Program-made: the position numbers and the translations under genes
Assembly: GCF_000696095.1 (NCBI RefSeq)
Contig: NZ_BAYX01000003.1
Location: forward strand, 496,001 to 560,000
DNA length: 64,000 nucleotides
Direction of reading: 5' to 3'
From: Rhizobium rhizogenes NBRC 13257
Lineage (GTDB): Bacteria; Pseudomonadota; Alphaproteobacteria; Rhizobiales; Rhizobiaceae
Part shown: piece after piece, positions 44,998 through 55,287 of the stretch
Position numbering within the stretch: position 1 is the first letter of the stretch
How the letters are laid out: each line of letters opens with the position of its first letter
The notes under the pieces: model-generated
The model's database searches: none
What the model was told of the DNA's origin: nothing
Seen by the model: only the letters and a program-made list of their open reading frames with translations

Positions 44998-45819
44998 ATG
45001 AGGTCGCGAGGGAAACGGCATTTGAATACGCGCCAGAGCAAGGGAACCTTGATTGAAACACAAGACATGGTTGATCGAGGCGATCCGCGCCCGCTGCACA
45101 AACAAGTGTACGAAGCCTTGCTGGCGTCCATTCGCGACGGCAAGCTTCCCTTGCGTGGCAAGCTGCCGTCCGAGCGCGAACTTGTCGATCTCTACAATGT
45201 CAGCCGCATCACGGTCCGCCACGCAATCCGCGAATTAATCCAGCAGGGCGTGGTGCAAAGCCAGCCGGGCAAGGGGCTCTACGTCACCGAGCATGGCGGC
45301 GGCTTCGAGCTGCAGGTGCTGAAGAGCTTTACCAGCACCGCATTGGCCAACGGCCGCAATCCCGGTCATCGCCTGATCGAAGCCAGCATCGTTCGCGCAC
45401 CGCTCGACATAAGCCGGCCGCTGTTCCTCGCGCCCGGTGCGGAGGTGGTCGTGCTGACCAGATTGCGCCTGATCGACAATATACCGGCGGTCATCCAGAC
45501 CGACTGGATTCCCGCCGGCCGCGTCGCGGGCCTTCTGGATCTCGACTGGGGCGTTGCCAACCGCTCTCTCTATGCGGAATTGCGCGAACGCTACCGGATT
45601 TATCCGAAGCGCGGACAGACGACGCTAAGCGCGCGCATCGCCACCGATGAGGAAACGGCTATCCTGGAGCTTACGCCGCCGGCCGCCGTTCTGACCGTCG
45701 ACCAGATCGCCTTCGACGATCGCAATCGGCCGGTGAACATGACGGCGCTCGTGCACCATCCGGCTCGCTATCCGCTGACGCTGCTGCAGTCGGAAACCGG
45801 CGATTTCACACAATATTGA
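44998..45819 (+). CDS. GntR-family regulator with UTRA domain (HutC type)
   Basis: 273-residue transcription factor. The GntR winged helix is at about residues 32-95 (PLHKQVYEALLASIRDGKLP, LPSERELVDLYNVSRITVRH), followed by a UTRA ligand-binding domain (PGAEVVVLTRLRLIDNIPAV; YRIYPKRGQTTLSARIATDE). ATG 44998 has GAAGG six bases upstream. ATG 45067 would give the shorter, more usual N-terminus MVDRGDPRPLHKQ and remains possible. It probably represses the divergent CUT1 sugar operon until a sugar or sugar phosphate binds. Confidence 0.9.
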   Translation: MRSRGKRHLNTRQSKGTLIETQDMVDRGDPRPLHKQVYEALLASIRDGKLPLRGKLPSERELVDLYNVSRITVRHAIRELIQQGVVQSQPGKGLYVTEHGGGFELQVLKSFTSTALANGRNPGHRLIEASIVRAPLDISRPLFLAPGAEVVVLTRLRLIDNIPAVIQTDWIPAGRVAGLLDLDWGVANRSLYAELRERYRIYPKRGQTTLSARIATDEETAILELTPPAAVLTVDQIAFDDRNRPVNMTALVHHPARYPLTLLQSETGDFTQY

Positions 45820-45865
45820 ACCGGTCGGCGCGACTGTAACCCGTCGCTATCGGATGGTTACGGGT

Positions 45866-46897
45866 TCAGTTCGTCGCCACCCATTTGTGCCATTCGTCCT
45901 CGCTGCCGTGGAAGGCATTGAGGTCGATACGACCTTCGACGCCATGCGACAGGCCCGAGCCTGAATATTGCCAGAACAGCCATTTGCGGCCCGGATAGAC
46001 CTTTGACGGATGTTCGGCTACCGCGCGCAGCCAGAAGGGGTGCTCGAGAAATGCGCCCCTCAGATTGTCGCGATAGAAATCCGGTGCGGTATAGATGATC
46101 GGACGCTGGCCGTAGTACCGTTCCAGCTTGTCCATGAAGGTCTGCATTTTTTCGAGGACGCGCTCGCGCGAGACGCGCTGCTTGCAGCTCGATTCGCCGT
46201 TCCATTCGACGTCGATCACCGGCGGCAATGCACCCGCTTCCTTCGGAACGTTGCGGATGAACCAGTCGGCCTGTTCGCCGGCGGTCCGGCACCAATAGAA
46301 GAAGTGATAGGCGCCGCGCTTCAGCCCGGCCTCCTTGGCCTTGCGCCAGTTCTGCCTGAACATCGGGTCGAGATGATCGCCGCCATCGGTCGCTTTGATG
46401 TAGACGAAGTTCGCGCCCTGCGTTTGCAGCGTCTGCCAGTCGATATCGCCCTGCCAGCGGGAAACGTCGACACCGTGCACGGCAAGCTTTCTCGGCGAGG
46501 AGACGCCGAAATTGATCGGTTTGGCGTCGCGAAAACGGCGGGCGTAGATCGGCGAACGCGCCAGCGGCGCTATGCTGCTGATCCTGGGGTTGGCAGGCAT
46601 CAGCAACGCCACGGGCCTTTCCGCGGGAAGCGGGGTGCCCTCCGTCTTGGCCACCGACAGGAACGCTTGTGGGCGCGGACCTGGCGCTGATGGAGCGTAT
46701 AAGCCCTGCTGCTGTTCCGCCTGCGCAATCACCTCGCCGACACTTACTGAGGGCACGGGGCCGTCCGACCGGGCAATGGAATTCGTCGTTTCGGCTGATG
46801 GTAGACCGGCTGCGAGGTCGCCCGCACCGGAACTGGTGGAGCAACCTGACAATGCCAGGGAGGCAAGAAGGATTGCTGATACAGCCGAAATACGCAT
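45866..46897 (-). CDS. GH25-family lysozyme-like lipoprotein
   Basis: 343-residue predicted lipoprotein with a C-terminal glycoside hydrolase family 25 (lysozyme, muramidase) domain. The signal peptide ends in a lipobox, LALSGC, with Cys19. A low-complexity linker spans about residues 20-130. The catalytic domain starts at VHGVDVSRWQGDIDW and includes the conserved Asp-x-Glu in PPVIDVEWNGES and WLFWQYSGSG. The frame extends to 46954, but ATG 46897 gives the correct lipoprotein signal. It cleaves peptidoglycan or a related glycan in the periplasm. A convergent stop with the GntR gene lies 46 bases away. Confidence 0.88.
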   Translation of the reverse strand: MRISAVSAILLASLALSGCSTSSGAGDLAAGLPSAETTNSIARSDGPVPSVSVGEVIAQAEQQQGLYAPSAPGPRPQAFLSVAKTEGTPLPAERPVALLMPANPRISSIAPLARSPIYARRFRDAKPINFGVSSPRKLAVHGVDVSRWQGDIDWQTLQTQGANFVYIKATDGGDHLDPMFRQNWRKAKEAGLKRGAYHFFYWCRTAGEQADWFIRNVPKEAGALPPVIDVEWNGESSCKQRVSRERVLEKMQTFMDKLERYYGQRPIIYTAPDFYRDNLRGAFLEHPFWLRAVAEHPSKVYPGRKWLFWQYSGSGLSHGVEGRIDLNAFHGSEDEWHKWVATN

Positions 46898-47008
46898 AGG
46901 AGCCCGCACGCAAAACAAGGATCGACAGCACAATCGATGCCGTCGGGAGTTCACCAGCTCGTATTGCTAACGGACAATTACCAAAAAAGACTGAATCCAA
47001 TCTTTACG

Positions 47009-47066
47009 GGCTCGCTTTAGGTGCGAGCCGGGCCGGCATGATGGTCATCGAGGCAGCATGCCGGCC
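47009..47066 (-). terminator. Two tandem hairpins after the dehydratase gene
   Basis: Downstream of the leftward dehydratase stop lie a perfect 10-bp inverted repeat (GGCCGGCATG 47031-47040 / CATGCCGGCC 47057-47066) and a 7-bp one (GGCTCGC 47009-47015 / GCGAGCC 47023-47029). Neither is followed by a convincing U-run on the minus strand, so termination is plausible but unproven. Confidence 0.45.
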
Positions 47067-47077
47067 TAACCGATCAC

Positions 47078-48265
47078 TCAGGCAAAGGCATAAGAGCCGT
47101 CAGGACGTTTCGGAACACGGCGCTGCCAATGGATATAGCCTTCCTCTTCCATCGCCTTTTCGTCCATCTCCACGCCCCAGCCTGGCCTGTCGGGCCTCAG
47201 CTCCAGATAGCCGTCCTTCGGCAAATAGGGGTCGACGATATAACGCGTCTCGCCCTGCCGCTTTTCGATATCCTTGCCGCCATAGACATAAGCCTGGCCC
47301 TTCGGCAGACGATATTCGAGAATGCGGAAGTTCTGTGTGGCCGCCGAAAAGTGAACGTTGACGGCGGTTGCCAGCGGGCCCATCGGATTGTGCGGCGCCA
47401 CGCCGACGAAATAGGCTTCGGCAAGGGTCGCAATACGCCGCATCTCGCTGATGCCACCGACGACGCAGATGTCGGGCTGGATCAGGTCGGCGCCCTTGAC
47501 CTGAAGCAGGCGCAGGAATTCGTTGCGATTATAGAGCGACTCCCCGGTTGCGAGCACGCAGTTCAGCCCCTGTTTGAGGTCGCCCCACATGTCGATATTT
47601 TCCGGACGCAGCGGCTCTTCGTAAAACAGTGGATCGTAGGGTGCCAAAGCATTGCCGAGCTGCCTTGCGGCGACCGGCTCGAAAATCTGCGCATGCGCGT
47701 CGAAGGCGATCTCATAATCGTCGCGCACGGTCTCGCGCAACGAGCGGAAATAATCTGCCGACGCCTTGACCACATTGCCCCAGCGATGGGCGTGAATGTC
47801 GACGCGCCAGGGGCTGAGCTTGAAGGCAGTGAACCCCCATTCCGCGTTGAGGCGATCGAATTCGTCGCGGGCCGCCGGTGCATCCGGCGCGGTGTAGACG
47901 CCGGCATAAACCTTGACGCGGTCGCGCACGGCGCCGCCGAGCAGCTTGTAGACCGGAACATTAGCGGCCTTGGCGGAGAGGTCCCACAGGCAATGGTCGA
48001 GCGCTGAGATGGCCGAAAGCCCGAGCGCGCCGGGCGGGAAGCGGCTTTGCTGGATCAGTAGGTTGACCAGATAGTCGATGCGGGTCGGATCTTGGCCGGA
48101 CAGAAAACCGTAGAGATAATCGAGAATGGGTGGGAGTGCCTTGTCGGGGCCGTGATTGTAGCATTCGCCCCAGCCCGTCAGGCCGTCATCCGTGTCGAGT
48201 GCGACGATAACGCGGGGGCGGTCCTTATCCCGGGTCATGAAAACCCGCATGCGGTCGATCTTCAT
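47078..48265 (-). CDS. Enolase-superfamily sugar-acid dehydratase (galactonate dehydratase-like)
   Basis: 395-residue member of the mandelate racemase/D-galactonate dehydratase branch. Metal ligands and acid-base residues in the expected places: Asp189 and His191 (FDAHAQI), Glu216/217 (YEEPL), Glu242 (ATGES), Asp265 (QPDICVVGG) and His292 (APHNPMGP). The reaction is Mg2+-dependent dehydration of an aldonic acid to a 2-keto-3-deoxy acid. AAGGACAG precedes the start. It ends the leftward operon of an Opp-type importer. A lyase of the family that could act next is encoded at 55288. The exact sugar acid is not determinable. Confidence 0.9.
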   Translation of the reverse strand: MKIDRMRVFMTRDKDRPRVIVALDTDDGLTGWGECYNHGPDKALPPILDYLYGFLSGQDPTRIDYLVNLLIQQSRFPPGALGLSAISALDHCLWDLSAKAANVPVYKLLGGAVRDRVKVYAGVYTAPDAPAARDEFDRLNAEWGFTAFKLSPWRVDIHAHRWGNVVKASADYFRSLRETVRDDYEIAFDAHAQIFEPVAARQLGNALAPYDPLFYEEPLRPENIDMWGDLKQGLNCVLATGESLYNRNEFLRLLQVKGADLIQPDICVVGGISEMRRIATLAEAYFVGVAPHNPMGPLATAVNVHFSAATQNFRILEYRLPKGQAYVYGGKDIEKRQGETRYIVDPYLPKDGYLELRPDRPGWGVEMDEKAMEEEGYIHWQRRVPKRPDGSYAFA

Positions 48266-48345
48266 CTGTCTGTCCTTCTATCGATTGCAACAGTCATGGT
48301 GCGGAAGGGAGCTCCGCACATGAGGGGGTATCCGCGCGATCGTCA

Positions 48346-50067
<1,722 letters not shown>

Positions 50068-50074
50068 GCCGGCC

Positions 50075-51196
50075 TCATTTGTTATAGGGGTCGGCCGCAT
50101 CGCGCAGACCATCGCCGAGAAGGTTGAGCGCCATGACGGCGATGACGACGGCAAGGCCGGGCATGAAGAGCCATGGCGCCGTGGCGATCGAGCGGATGTT
50201 CTGGGCCTCGCGCAGAAGCACGCCCCATGAGATGGTCGGTGGTTGCAGGCCAAGCCCGAGGAAAGACAGCGACGTCTCCGCAAGGATCATCGCCGGCACG
50301 GCGAGCGTGATCGACGCGATGATATGGCTGGCAAAGCTCGGCAGCATGTGGCGAAAGATGATCCGACTCTCGCGGGCGCCGTCGAGTCGTGCCGCGGCCA
50401 CGAATTCTTCCGTGCGCAGAGACAGGAAGCGGCCCCGGACGACGCGGGCGAGCTGCGCCCAGCCGGTCAGCGATAGGATGATGGTGATCATCATATATTG
50501 CAGTGCTGCGGGCCAGCCCTGCGGCAGTGCCGCTGCCATAGCGAGCCAGATCGGGATGGTCGGCAGCGACAGCACGAAATCGATCAGCCGCTGGATGAAG
50601 AAATCGAGCCGGCCGCCGTAATAGCCGGAGATGCCGCCGAGCACGATGCCGAGGAGCAGCGAAAAAAAGACGCCGACAAGGCCGATCGACAGCGAGATCT
50701 GCGAACCCTGTACCGTCCTGCTGAAGACATCGCGGCCAAGCCGGTCGGCGCCGAAGAGCAGGAGAGGGGTAGTTTTGTCGGATGAGGCAAGCAGATGGAT
50801 GTTGGAGGTGAAAAGACCCAGCACCGAATATTCGTAGCCACGCCCGAACAGGCTGACATCGACCCGCTTCGTCCTGTCTTCCTTGAATATGGCGGCCAGC
50901 GTTTCCGGGTCGCGAGTGAGCTTCAGCGGATAATAGTGTAGGCCGAGAGAGAACCCGTTGTCGGTATCGATGAAATGCAATTGCTGCGGCGGATGAAAGG
51001 TCGCCCGCGCGTTTTGCAGAGCGGGGTCGTTGATGGCGAAGAAACCCGGGATGATGGCGACGATGTACATGATCACGGTGACGACGAGGGCCACCATGGC
51101 AAGCTTGTGCCTACGGAAGGCCCACCAGATCAGCTGCCATTGCGAGGCGACGGCGGCGCGGTCCGGCGGAATATTTGTGACGGCAATGTCGGCCAT
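50075..51196 (-). CDS. ABC transporter permease, Opp/DppC type
   Basis: 373-residue inner-membrane permease, longer than average because of a large periplasmic stretch after the first helix (residues about 55-165). The first helix follows WAFRRHKLAMVALVVTVIMY. Core motifs: GADRLGRDVFSRTVQGSQIS, AARLDGARESRIIFRHMLPS (coupling loop), LAETSLSFLGLGLQPPTISW and LNLLGDGLRDAADPYNK. It sits between the DppB-type permease and the fused ATPase. The long periplasmic region is seen in some sugar-acid or oligosaccharide Opp-type systems; that link is inference. Confidence 0.92.
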   Translation of the reverse strand: MADIAVTNIPPDRAAVASQWQLIWWAFRRHKLAMVALVVTVIMYIVAIIPGFFAINDPALQNARATFHPPQQLHFIDTDNGFSLGLHYYPLKLTRDPETLAAIFKEDRTKRVDVSLFGRGYEYSVLGLFTSNIHLLASSDKTTPLLLFGADRLGRDVFSRTVQGSQISLSIGLVGVFFSLLLGIVLGGISGYYGGRLDFFIQRLIDFVLSLPTIPIWLAMAAALPQGWPAALQYMMITIILSLTGWAQLARVVRGRFLSLRTEEFVAAARLDGARESRIIFRHMLPSFASHIIASITLAVPAMILAETSLSFLGLGLQPPTISWGVLLREAQNIRSIATAPWLFMPGLAVVIAVMALNLLGDGLRDAADPYNK

Positions 51197-51205
51197 GAGC
51201 GGCTC

Positions 51206-52192
51206 CTATTCCAACCGGATGCGGGGATCGACCAGCGCGAGCAGGATGTCGCTGATCAGCGAGCCGATCAGCGTCAGTGCGCAGATCAACAGCACGAAGG
51301 CGCCGGCGAGATACATGTCCTGCGCCATCAGCGACTGCAGCAGCAGCGGTCCCGCCGTTGGCAGATTGAGGACGATCGCGACCACGACGGAGCCGGAAAT
51401 CAGGTTGGGCAGCAGCCAGGCGATCGTCGAGATGAAGGGATTGAGCGCGATCCGCAGAGGGTATTTCACCAGCAGCCGGAACTCAGAAAGTCCTTTCGCT
51501 CGCGCGGTCGTCACATAGGGTTTAGGCAGCTCATCGAGCATGTTGGCGCGCATGACGCGGATGAGGCTTGCCGTCGAGGAGACGGCAAGGATGATGACGG
51601 GCAGCCATAGATGCGTGAGAAGGTCGAGCATCTTGGCGATACTCCAGGGCGCGGTCTCGTATTCGGAGGAAAACAGGCCGCCCACATCCTGGCCGAACTC
51701 AACGGCTGCGACATACATCAGCACCAGCGCCAGCAGGAAGGACGGAATGGCAAGGCCGAGGAAGGTGAAGGCAGTGAAGAGATAGTCGCCGATCGAATAT
51801 TTCTTGACGGCGGAATAGACGCCGATCGGCAGCGCGATCCCCCAGGTGGCGATAAGTGTCGCCAGCGCCAGCACCAAGGTCAGCGCCATCCGCTCCCAGA
51901 TGAGGCCGGAGACCGGTTGCTGCCATTCGAAAGAGATGCCGAAATCGCCGCGCGACAGGATGCCCCATATCCATTTGATATATTGCACGATCATCGGCTG
52001 ATCGAGGCCGAAGCGCTCGCGCAATTGCGCCGCTGTGTTCTGATCGACGACCTCGTTCGAGGAGGCGAGCGTGGCGATATAGGTCGTCACGTAGTCGCCT
52101 GGCGGCAATTGGATCAGTACGAAGGCGAGGAAGCTGATCGCGAAGAGCGACGGGATCATCCATAAAAGGCGTTTGGTGATGAAGACCAGCAT
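51206..52192 (-). CDS. ABC transporter permease, Opp/DppB type
   Basis: 328-residue inner-membrane permease. First helix LLWMIPSLFAISFLAFVLIQ, then QLPPGDYVTTYIATLAS, RFGLDQPMIVQYIKWIWGIL, the coupling loop TARAKGLSEFRLLVKYPLRI, and SDILLALVDPRIRLE at the end. It has a 129-base gap to the upstream binding-protein gene, which contains a short GC-rich hairpin, and nine bases to the DppC-type gene. Channel half of the leftward importer. Confidence 0.92.
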   Translation of the reverse strand: MLVFITKRLLWMIPSLFAISFLAFVLIQLPPGDYVTTYIATLASSNEVVDQNTAAQLRERFGLDQPMIVQYIKWIWGILSRGDFGISFEWQQPVSGLIWERMALTLVLALATLIATWGIALPIGVYSAVKKYSIGDYLFTAFTFLGLAIPSFLLALVLMYVAAVEFGQDVGGLFSSEYETAPWSIAKMLDLLTHLWLPVIILAVSSTASLIRVMRANMLDELPKPYVTTARAKGLSEFRLLVKYPLRIALNPFISTIAWLLPNLISGSVVVAIVLNLPTAGPLLLQSLMAQDMYLAGAFVLLICALTLIGSLISDILLALVDPRIRLE

Positions 52193-52285
52193 TAAGCGTC
52201 CCTATCCCTGCATGGAACGCCGCTCTTCGAAACTGGCAGGCCCAGGAAGGCCCATCATTGGCGTCGAGCGGCGCGCTTGAAAATG

Positions 52286-52308
52286 GCGCCGCCCGCGGAG
52301 GACGGCGC
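52286..52308 (-). other. Short GC-rich hairpin between binding protein and permease
   Basis: GCGCCG at 52286-52291 and its complement CGGCGC at 52303-52308 form a 6-bp stem with further pairing possible inside. It lies just after the leftward binding-protein stop, in the position where such operons often place an mRNA-protecting hairpin. Weak by itself. Confidence 0.35.
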
Positions 52309-52321
52309 TGGGTCGGCAAAA

Positions 52322-54262
52322 TCAGCTTGTGAAGGTAAACTGCTGCGGCAGCGCCGGTCCCGGATTGGGCCATGACCAGCTGTCGGGCTGCTTCTCCGGC
52401 ACATTGCGCAGATTGTTGCGGATGATGCCGAAGCCGCCGACGGCAAGGCACAGGCCGACGGTCTCGAATTCCTCTGCGGCGATATCGAAGATCTGCTTCA
52501 TGGCCGCACCGCGCTTGTCGAGGTCGGCGGTTGAGCGCGCTTCGTCGAAGAGCTTCATGCGTTTCTTCTGGCTCTCCGGCGGTTCCTCACCCTGCTTGCC
52601 GTTCGAGGTGTACCAGACCGACCATGGAATGGCGTAGCGTGAACCTTGCGGATGGAAGGCGAAGAAATCGCGCGGGTCGAGCATCGGATCGAGGCCGCCA
52701 GGCCCCGGCCAGACCTGCGCGTCGTGGGCATTGTCGTCGCCGCGCGTATAGTAGAGTGCGCGCTCGATCGTGTTGACCTTCATGTCGATGCCTATCTGCG
52801 CCCAATGCGCCTTCACCAGCTCCAGCGCGTCGACGAGATCGGGATAGAGCGTCGGGATGACGTCGATGGCAAAGAAGATCTTCTGGCCGTCCGACCTCAG
52901 GCGGAAACCGTTGCCGTCCTTCTTGTCGTAGCCTGCCTTGTCCAGCATCGCGCCCGCCTTGTCGGCATCATAGTCGGTGAACTGGCGCGCGAGTTTTTCG
53001 TGATACCAGGGGTGTTCGGGACGCGGCCCGGCCTGATAGCCCTCGCTCTGGCCGAAATAGACGATGTCGATCACTTCCTGGCGGTTGATGCCGAGCGACA
53101 GCGCCTGCCGGAACGACTTGTCCGCGAACATCTTGCGCATAGCTGGGTCTTTGTGGGTGATGTTGAAGTAGATCTGGCATTGCTGCGAGGTGGAGGGCAC
53201 GAGCGTCAAAAGGCGGTAATCGCCCTTCTTCATGTTTTGCGAGAGCGTCGGCTTGTTGGCGAGCACGCTGATATGGCGTTCCTGAATATCGATCTTTCCC
53301 GAGATGACGTTCAGCATCAGGGATTCGACATCCTGCGAAATGCCGAAGTTGATTTCGTCGATATAGGGAAGCTGGTTACCTTCGGTGTCGACCTGCCAGA
53401 AATAGGGGTTTCGGGTCATGACGACGCGCGTCGCGCCGCCGGTATAGGGTTCCTTCACGACCCAGGGGTCGAGTGTCGGCTTGTCCGGATTGCCCCAGCG
53501 CGATGGGATCTCAATATCGCCGCAGCGCGCCCGGAATAGCTCAGGCCAGCTGCTGACGCCCGCCTTCTTGGCGTCGTCGGCGACGTTCGGATTGTATTTC
53601 GGCAGGAACTGGCTGCAGTAATGTTTTGGAAACAGCGTCGGATGCTGGCCGAGCGGTGTCGCGAGGTTTTCCAGATAGAGCGCATTTGGTGCCGCGAAGG
53701 TGAATTTCACCGTGAAGTCGTCGAGCTTCTCGACATTGACCACCTTGCCCGCGACGGACAGCTGTGCAGGTGCTGCGCTGTAGAGGTCGGTATTCTTGAC
53801 GCAGTCTTCGATCGCGAAAACGACGTCGTCGGCGGTAAAGGGATGGCCGTCCGACCAGCGTGCGCCTTCGATCAGGTGGAAGGTGAATTGCGAGGCGTCG
53901 TCATTGACCTCCCAGCGCTCTGCGAGATTGGGCAGGACCTGCGTGAATTCCATGTTCCAGCGCACGAGGCTCTGATTGCCCACCATGCGCAGGATGCCGT
54001 TATGGTCCGACGAGCCTCTGAGGCCGCGGCGAAGGGTTCCGCCATAGGTGCCGACCTTTTCGAAAGGTGTCACGACCATCGGCTTTTTCGGCAGCCGGTC
54101 GGCGAGCGGCGGCAGCTTTCCGCCCTTGACGAGCTCGGCCAATGCGGGGGCTTCGCCGCCTGCGGCGGCGGCTCGACCGGCAAGGGACAAGGCCGCAACG
54201 CCTGCCATGCCCCCAAGAACGGCGCGACGTGTCACGCCGCGAGACAGTATTTCATCGCGCAT
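52322..54262 (-). CDS. ABC transporter substrate-binding protein, family 5, long form
   Basis: 646-residue periplasmic binding protein, about 100 residues longer than the other family-5 proteins here. Twin-arginine signal TRRAVLGGMAGVAALSLAGR with cleavage near AAA/GGE. Family features: LAERWEVNDDASQFTFHLIE, ARWSDGHPFTADDVVFAIED, FRQALSLGINRQEVIDIVYF and LLDKAGY-type repeat (MLDKAGYDKKDGNGFRLRSD). GGGAGG eight bases before ATG 54262 fixes the start within a longer frame. The long form is common for carbohydrate or sugar-acid ligands. It heads the leftward operon divergent from a GntR/FCD regulator. Confidence 0.92.
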   Translation of the reverse strand: MRDEILSRGVTRRAVLGGMAGVAALSLAGRAAAAGGEAPALAELVKGGKLPPLADRLPKKPMVVTPFEKVGTYGGTLRRGLRGSSDHNGILRMVGNQSLVRWNMEFTQVLPNLAERWEVNDDASQFTFHLIEGARWSDGHPFTADDVVFAIEDCVKNTDLYSAAPAQLSVAGKVVNVEKLDDFTVKFTFAAPNALYLENLATPLGQHPTLFPKHYCSQFLPKYNPNVADDAKKAGVSSWPELFRARCGDIEIPSRWGNPDKPTLDPWVVKEPYTGGATRVVMTRNPYFWQVDTEGNQLPYIDEINFGISQDVESLMLNVISGKIDIQERHISVLANKPTLSQNMKKGDYRLLTLVPSTSQQCQIYFNITHKDPAMRKMFADKSFRQALSLGINRQEVIDIVYFGQSEGYQAGPRPEHPWYHEKLARQFTDYDADKAGAMLDKAGYDKKDGNGFRLRSDGQKIFFAIDVIPTLYPDLVDALELVKAHWAQIGIDMKVNTIERALYYTRGDDNAHDAQVWPGPGGLDPMLDPRDFFAFHPQGSRYAIPWSVWYTSNGKQGEEPPESQKKRMKLFDEARSTADLDKRGAAMKQIFDIAAEEFETVGLCLAVGGFGIIRNNLRNVPEKQPDSWSWPNPGPALPQQFTFTS

Positions 54263-54374
54263 CCATATCCCTCCCGTTTGATGCCGGCACGACTTTGTCT
54301 GAGCCGGCGCGACAGGCTCCCGACCCATCGCAAGGCGTCCTTTTGGCGCCGCGAGCAGACCATAGATACGTTCT

Positions 54375-54410
54375 CAGATAATTACAAGAGTTGACAGATA
54401 TTAACAGATT
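54375..54410. promoter_or_regulatory. Three phased CAGAT(A/T) repeats in the divergent promoter region
   Basis: CAGATA at 54375 and 54395 and CAGATT at 54405 lie at 20- and 10-base intervals, that is on the same face of the helix, in the gap between the leftward importer operon and the GntR/FCD gene. TTGACA (54391-54396) overlaps the middle copy and could be a -35 box. Candidate regulator-binding region; no perfect GntR palindrome was found. Confidence 0.45.
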
Positions 54411-54475
54411 TAGTAGCCCTGCCGCCTAGAAAATGGGTTGAACCTTGTCGCCGGGCGGCAAAACAAAGGATGATG

Positions 54476-55189
54476 ATGACATTGTCGGCCGTCACTGCAC
54501 CGGACGGGGGCGCAACGCGCTTCGGCGACATCATCTACGAGAAGATCGTGGGCATGATCGCGGACGGAAACTTCCCGGTGAACGAAAGATTGCCGTCGGA
54601 GGAGAAGCTTGCCGTCATGTTCGGGGCATCGAGGCCGGTCATCCGCGAGGCGCTGGAGCGCCTAAGGGGCGACGGCCTGATCGTCTCGCGCAAGGGGTCT
54701 GGCTCCTATGTGCGGCAGCGGCCGGATTCGTCCGTGCTGAAGATGGTGCCGGTCGGCTCCCTGGCCGATGTGCAGCGGTTTTTCGAATTTCGCGCCGGCC
54801 TTGAAGCGGAAGCGGCCGAGCTTGCCGCACGCAACTGGCAGCCGGCGGACAAGGAACGAATTTCAGCCGCTCTTCTCAACATTGAGCAGTGCCTAAGCGA
54901 CGGCAAGCTCGGCGCCGAAGAGGATCAGGCGCTGCACGATGCGATTGCCATGGCGACCGGAAACCAGTTTCACATCACGCTTCGCGAATGGTTCAAGCCG
55001 CATTTCGCCATCGGGCATTCCGTCACGCGAAGCCTGAGCCTCAAGCGCACGCCCGAGCAGATACGCACCGTCCAGGACGAGCATGCGGTGATCGTCAAGG
55101 CGATCTTCGAACGGCAGGAGATCGAGGCGCATGACGCGATGAAGCGGCACATATTGAACGCTCGCGCCCGCATGTTCCAGGGGGTCTGA
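54476..55189 (+). CDS. GntR-family regulator with FCD domain (FadR/LldR type)
   Basis: 237-residue transcription factor. The GntR winged helix covers about residues 15-80 (IIYEKIVGMIADGNFPVNER, LPSEEKLAVMFGASRPVIRE). The FCD all-helical domain has metal-ligand residues in DQALHDAIAMATGN and DEHAVIVKAIFERQE, ending with KRHI. Three in-frame ATGs occur at 54470, 54473 and 54476; AAGGA is properly spaced only for 54476. FCD regulators typically respond to organic or sugar acids, fitting the dehydratase and lyase genes on either side. It probably controls both divergent operons. Confidence 0.9.
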   Translation: MTLSAVTAPDGGATRFGDIIYEKIVGMIADGNFPVNERLPSEEKLAVMFGASRPVIREALERLRGDGLIVSRKGSGSYVRQRPDSSVLKMVPVGSLADVQRFFEFRAGLEAEAAELAARNWQPADKERISAALLNIEQCLSDGKLGAEEDQALHDAIAMATGNQFHITLREWFKPHFAIGHSVTRSLSLKRTPEQIRTVQDEHAVIVKAIFERQEIEAHDAMKRHILNARARMFQGV

Positions 55190-55287
55190 GCAGCAGTGGG
55201 AGGAAGGGATGATGCGGCGACCGGCTGTGACCGATGCTACCGCCCTTCCATTTCGATCATCGGTGGAGAGCTAGCAAGGGGAAGAAG

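Noticed and set aside
45858..47000. Alternative long frame over the GH25 gene
   Set aside because: Different frame of the same strand; the 45866-46897 frame has a lipobox and a complete catalytic domain.
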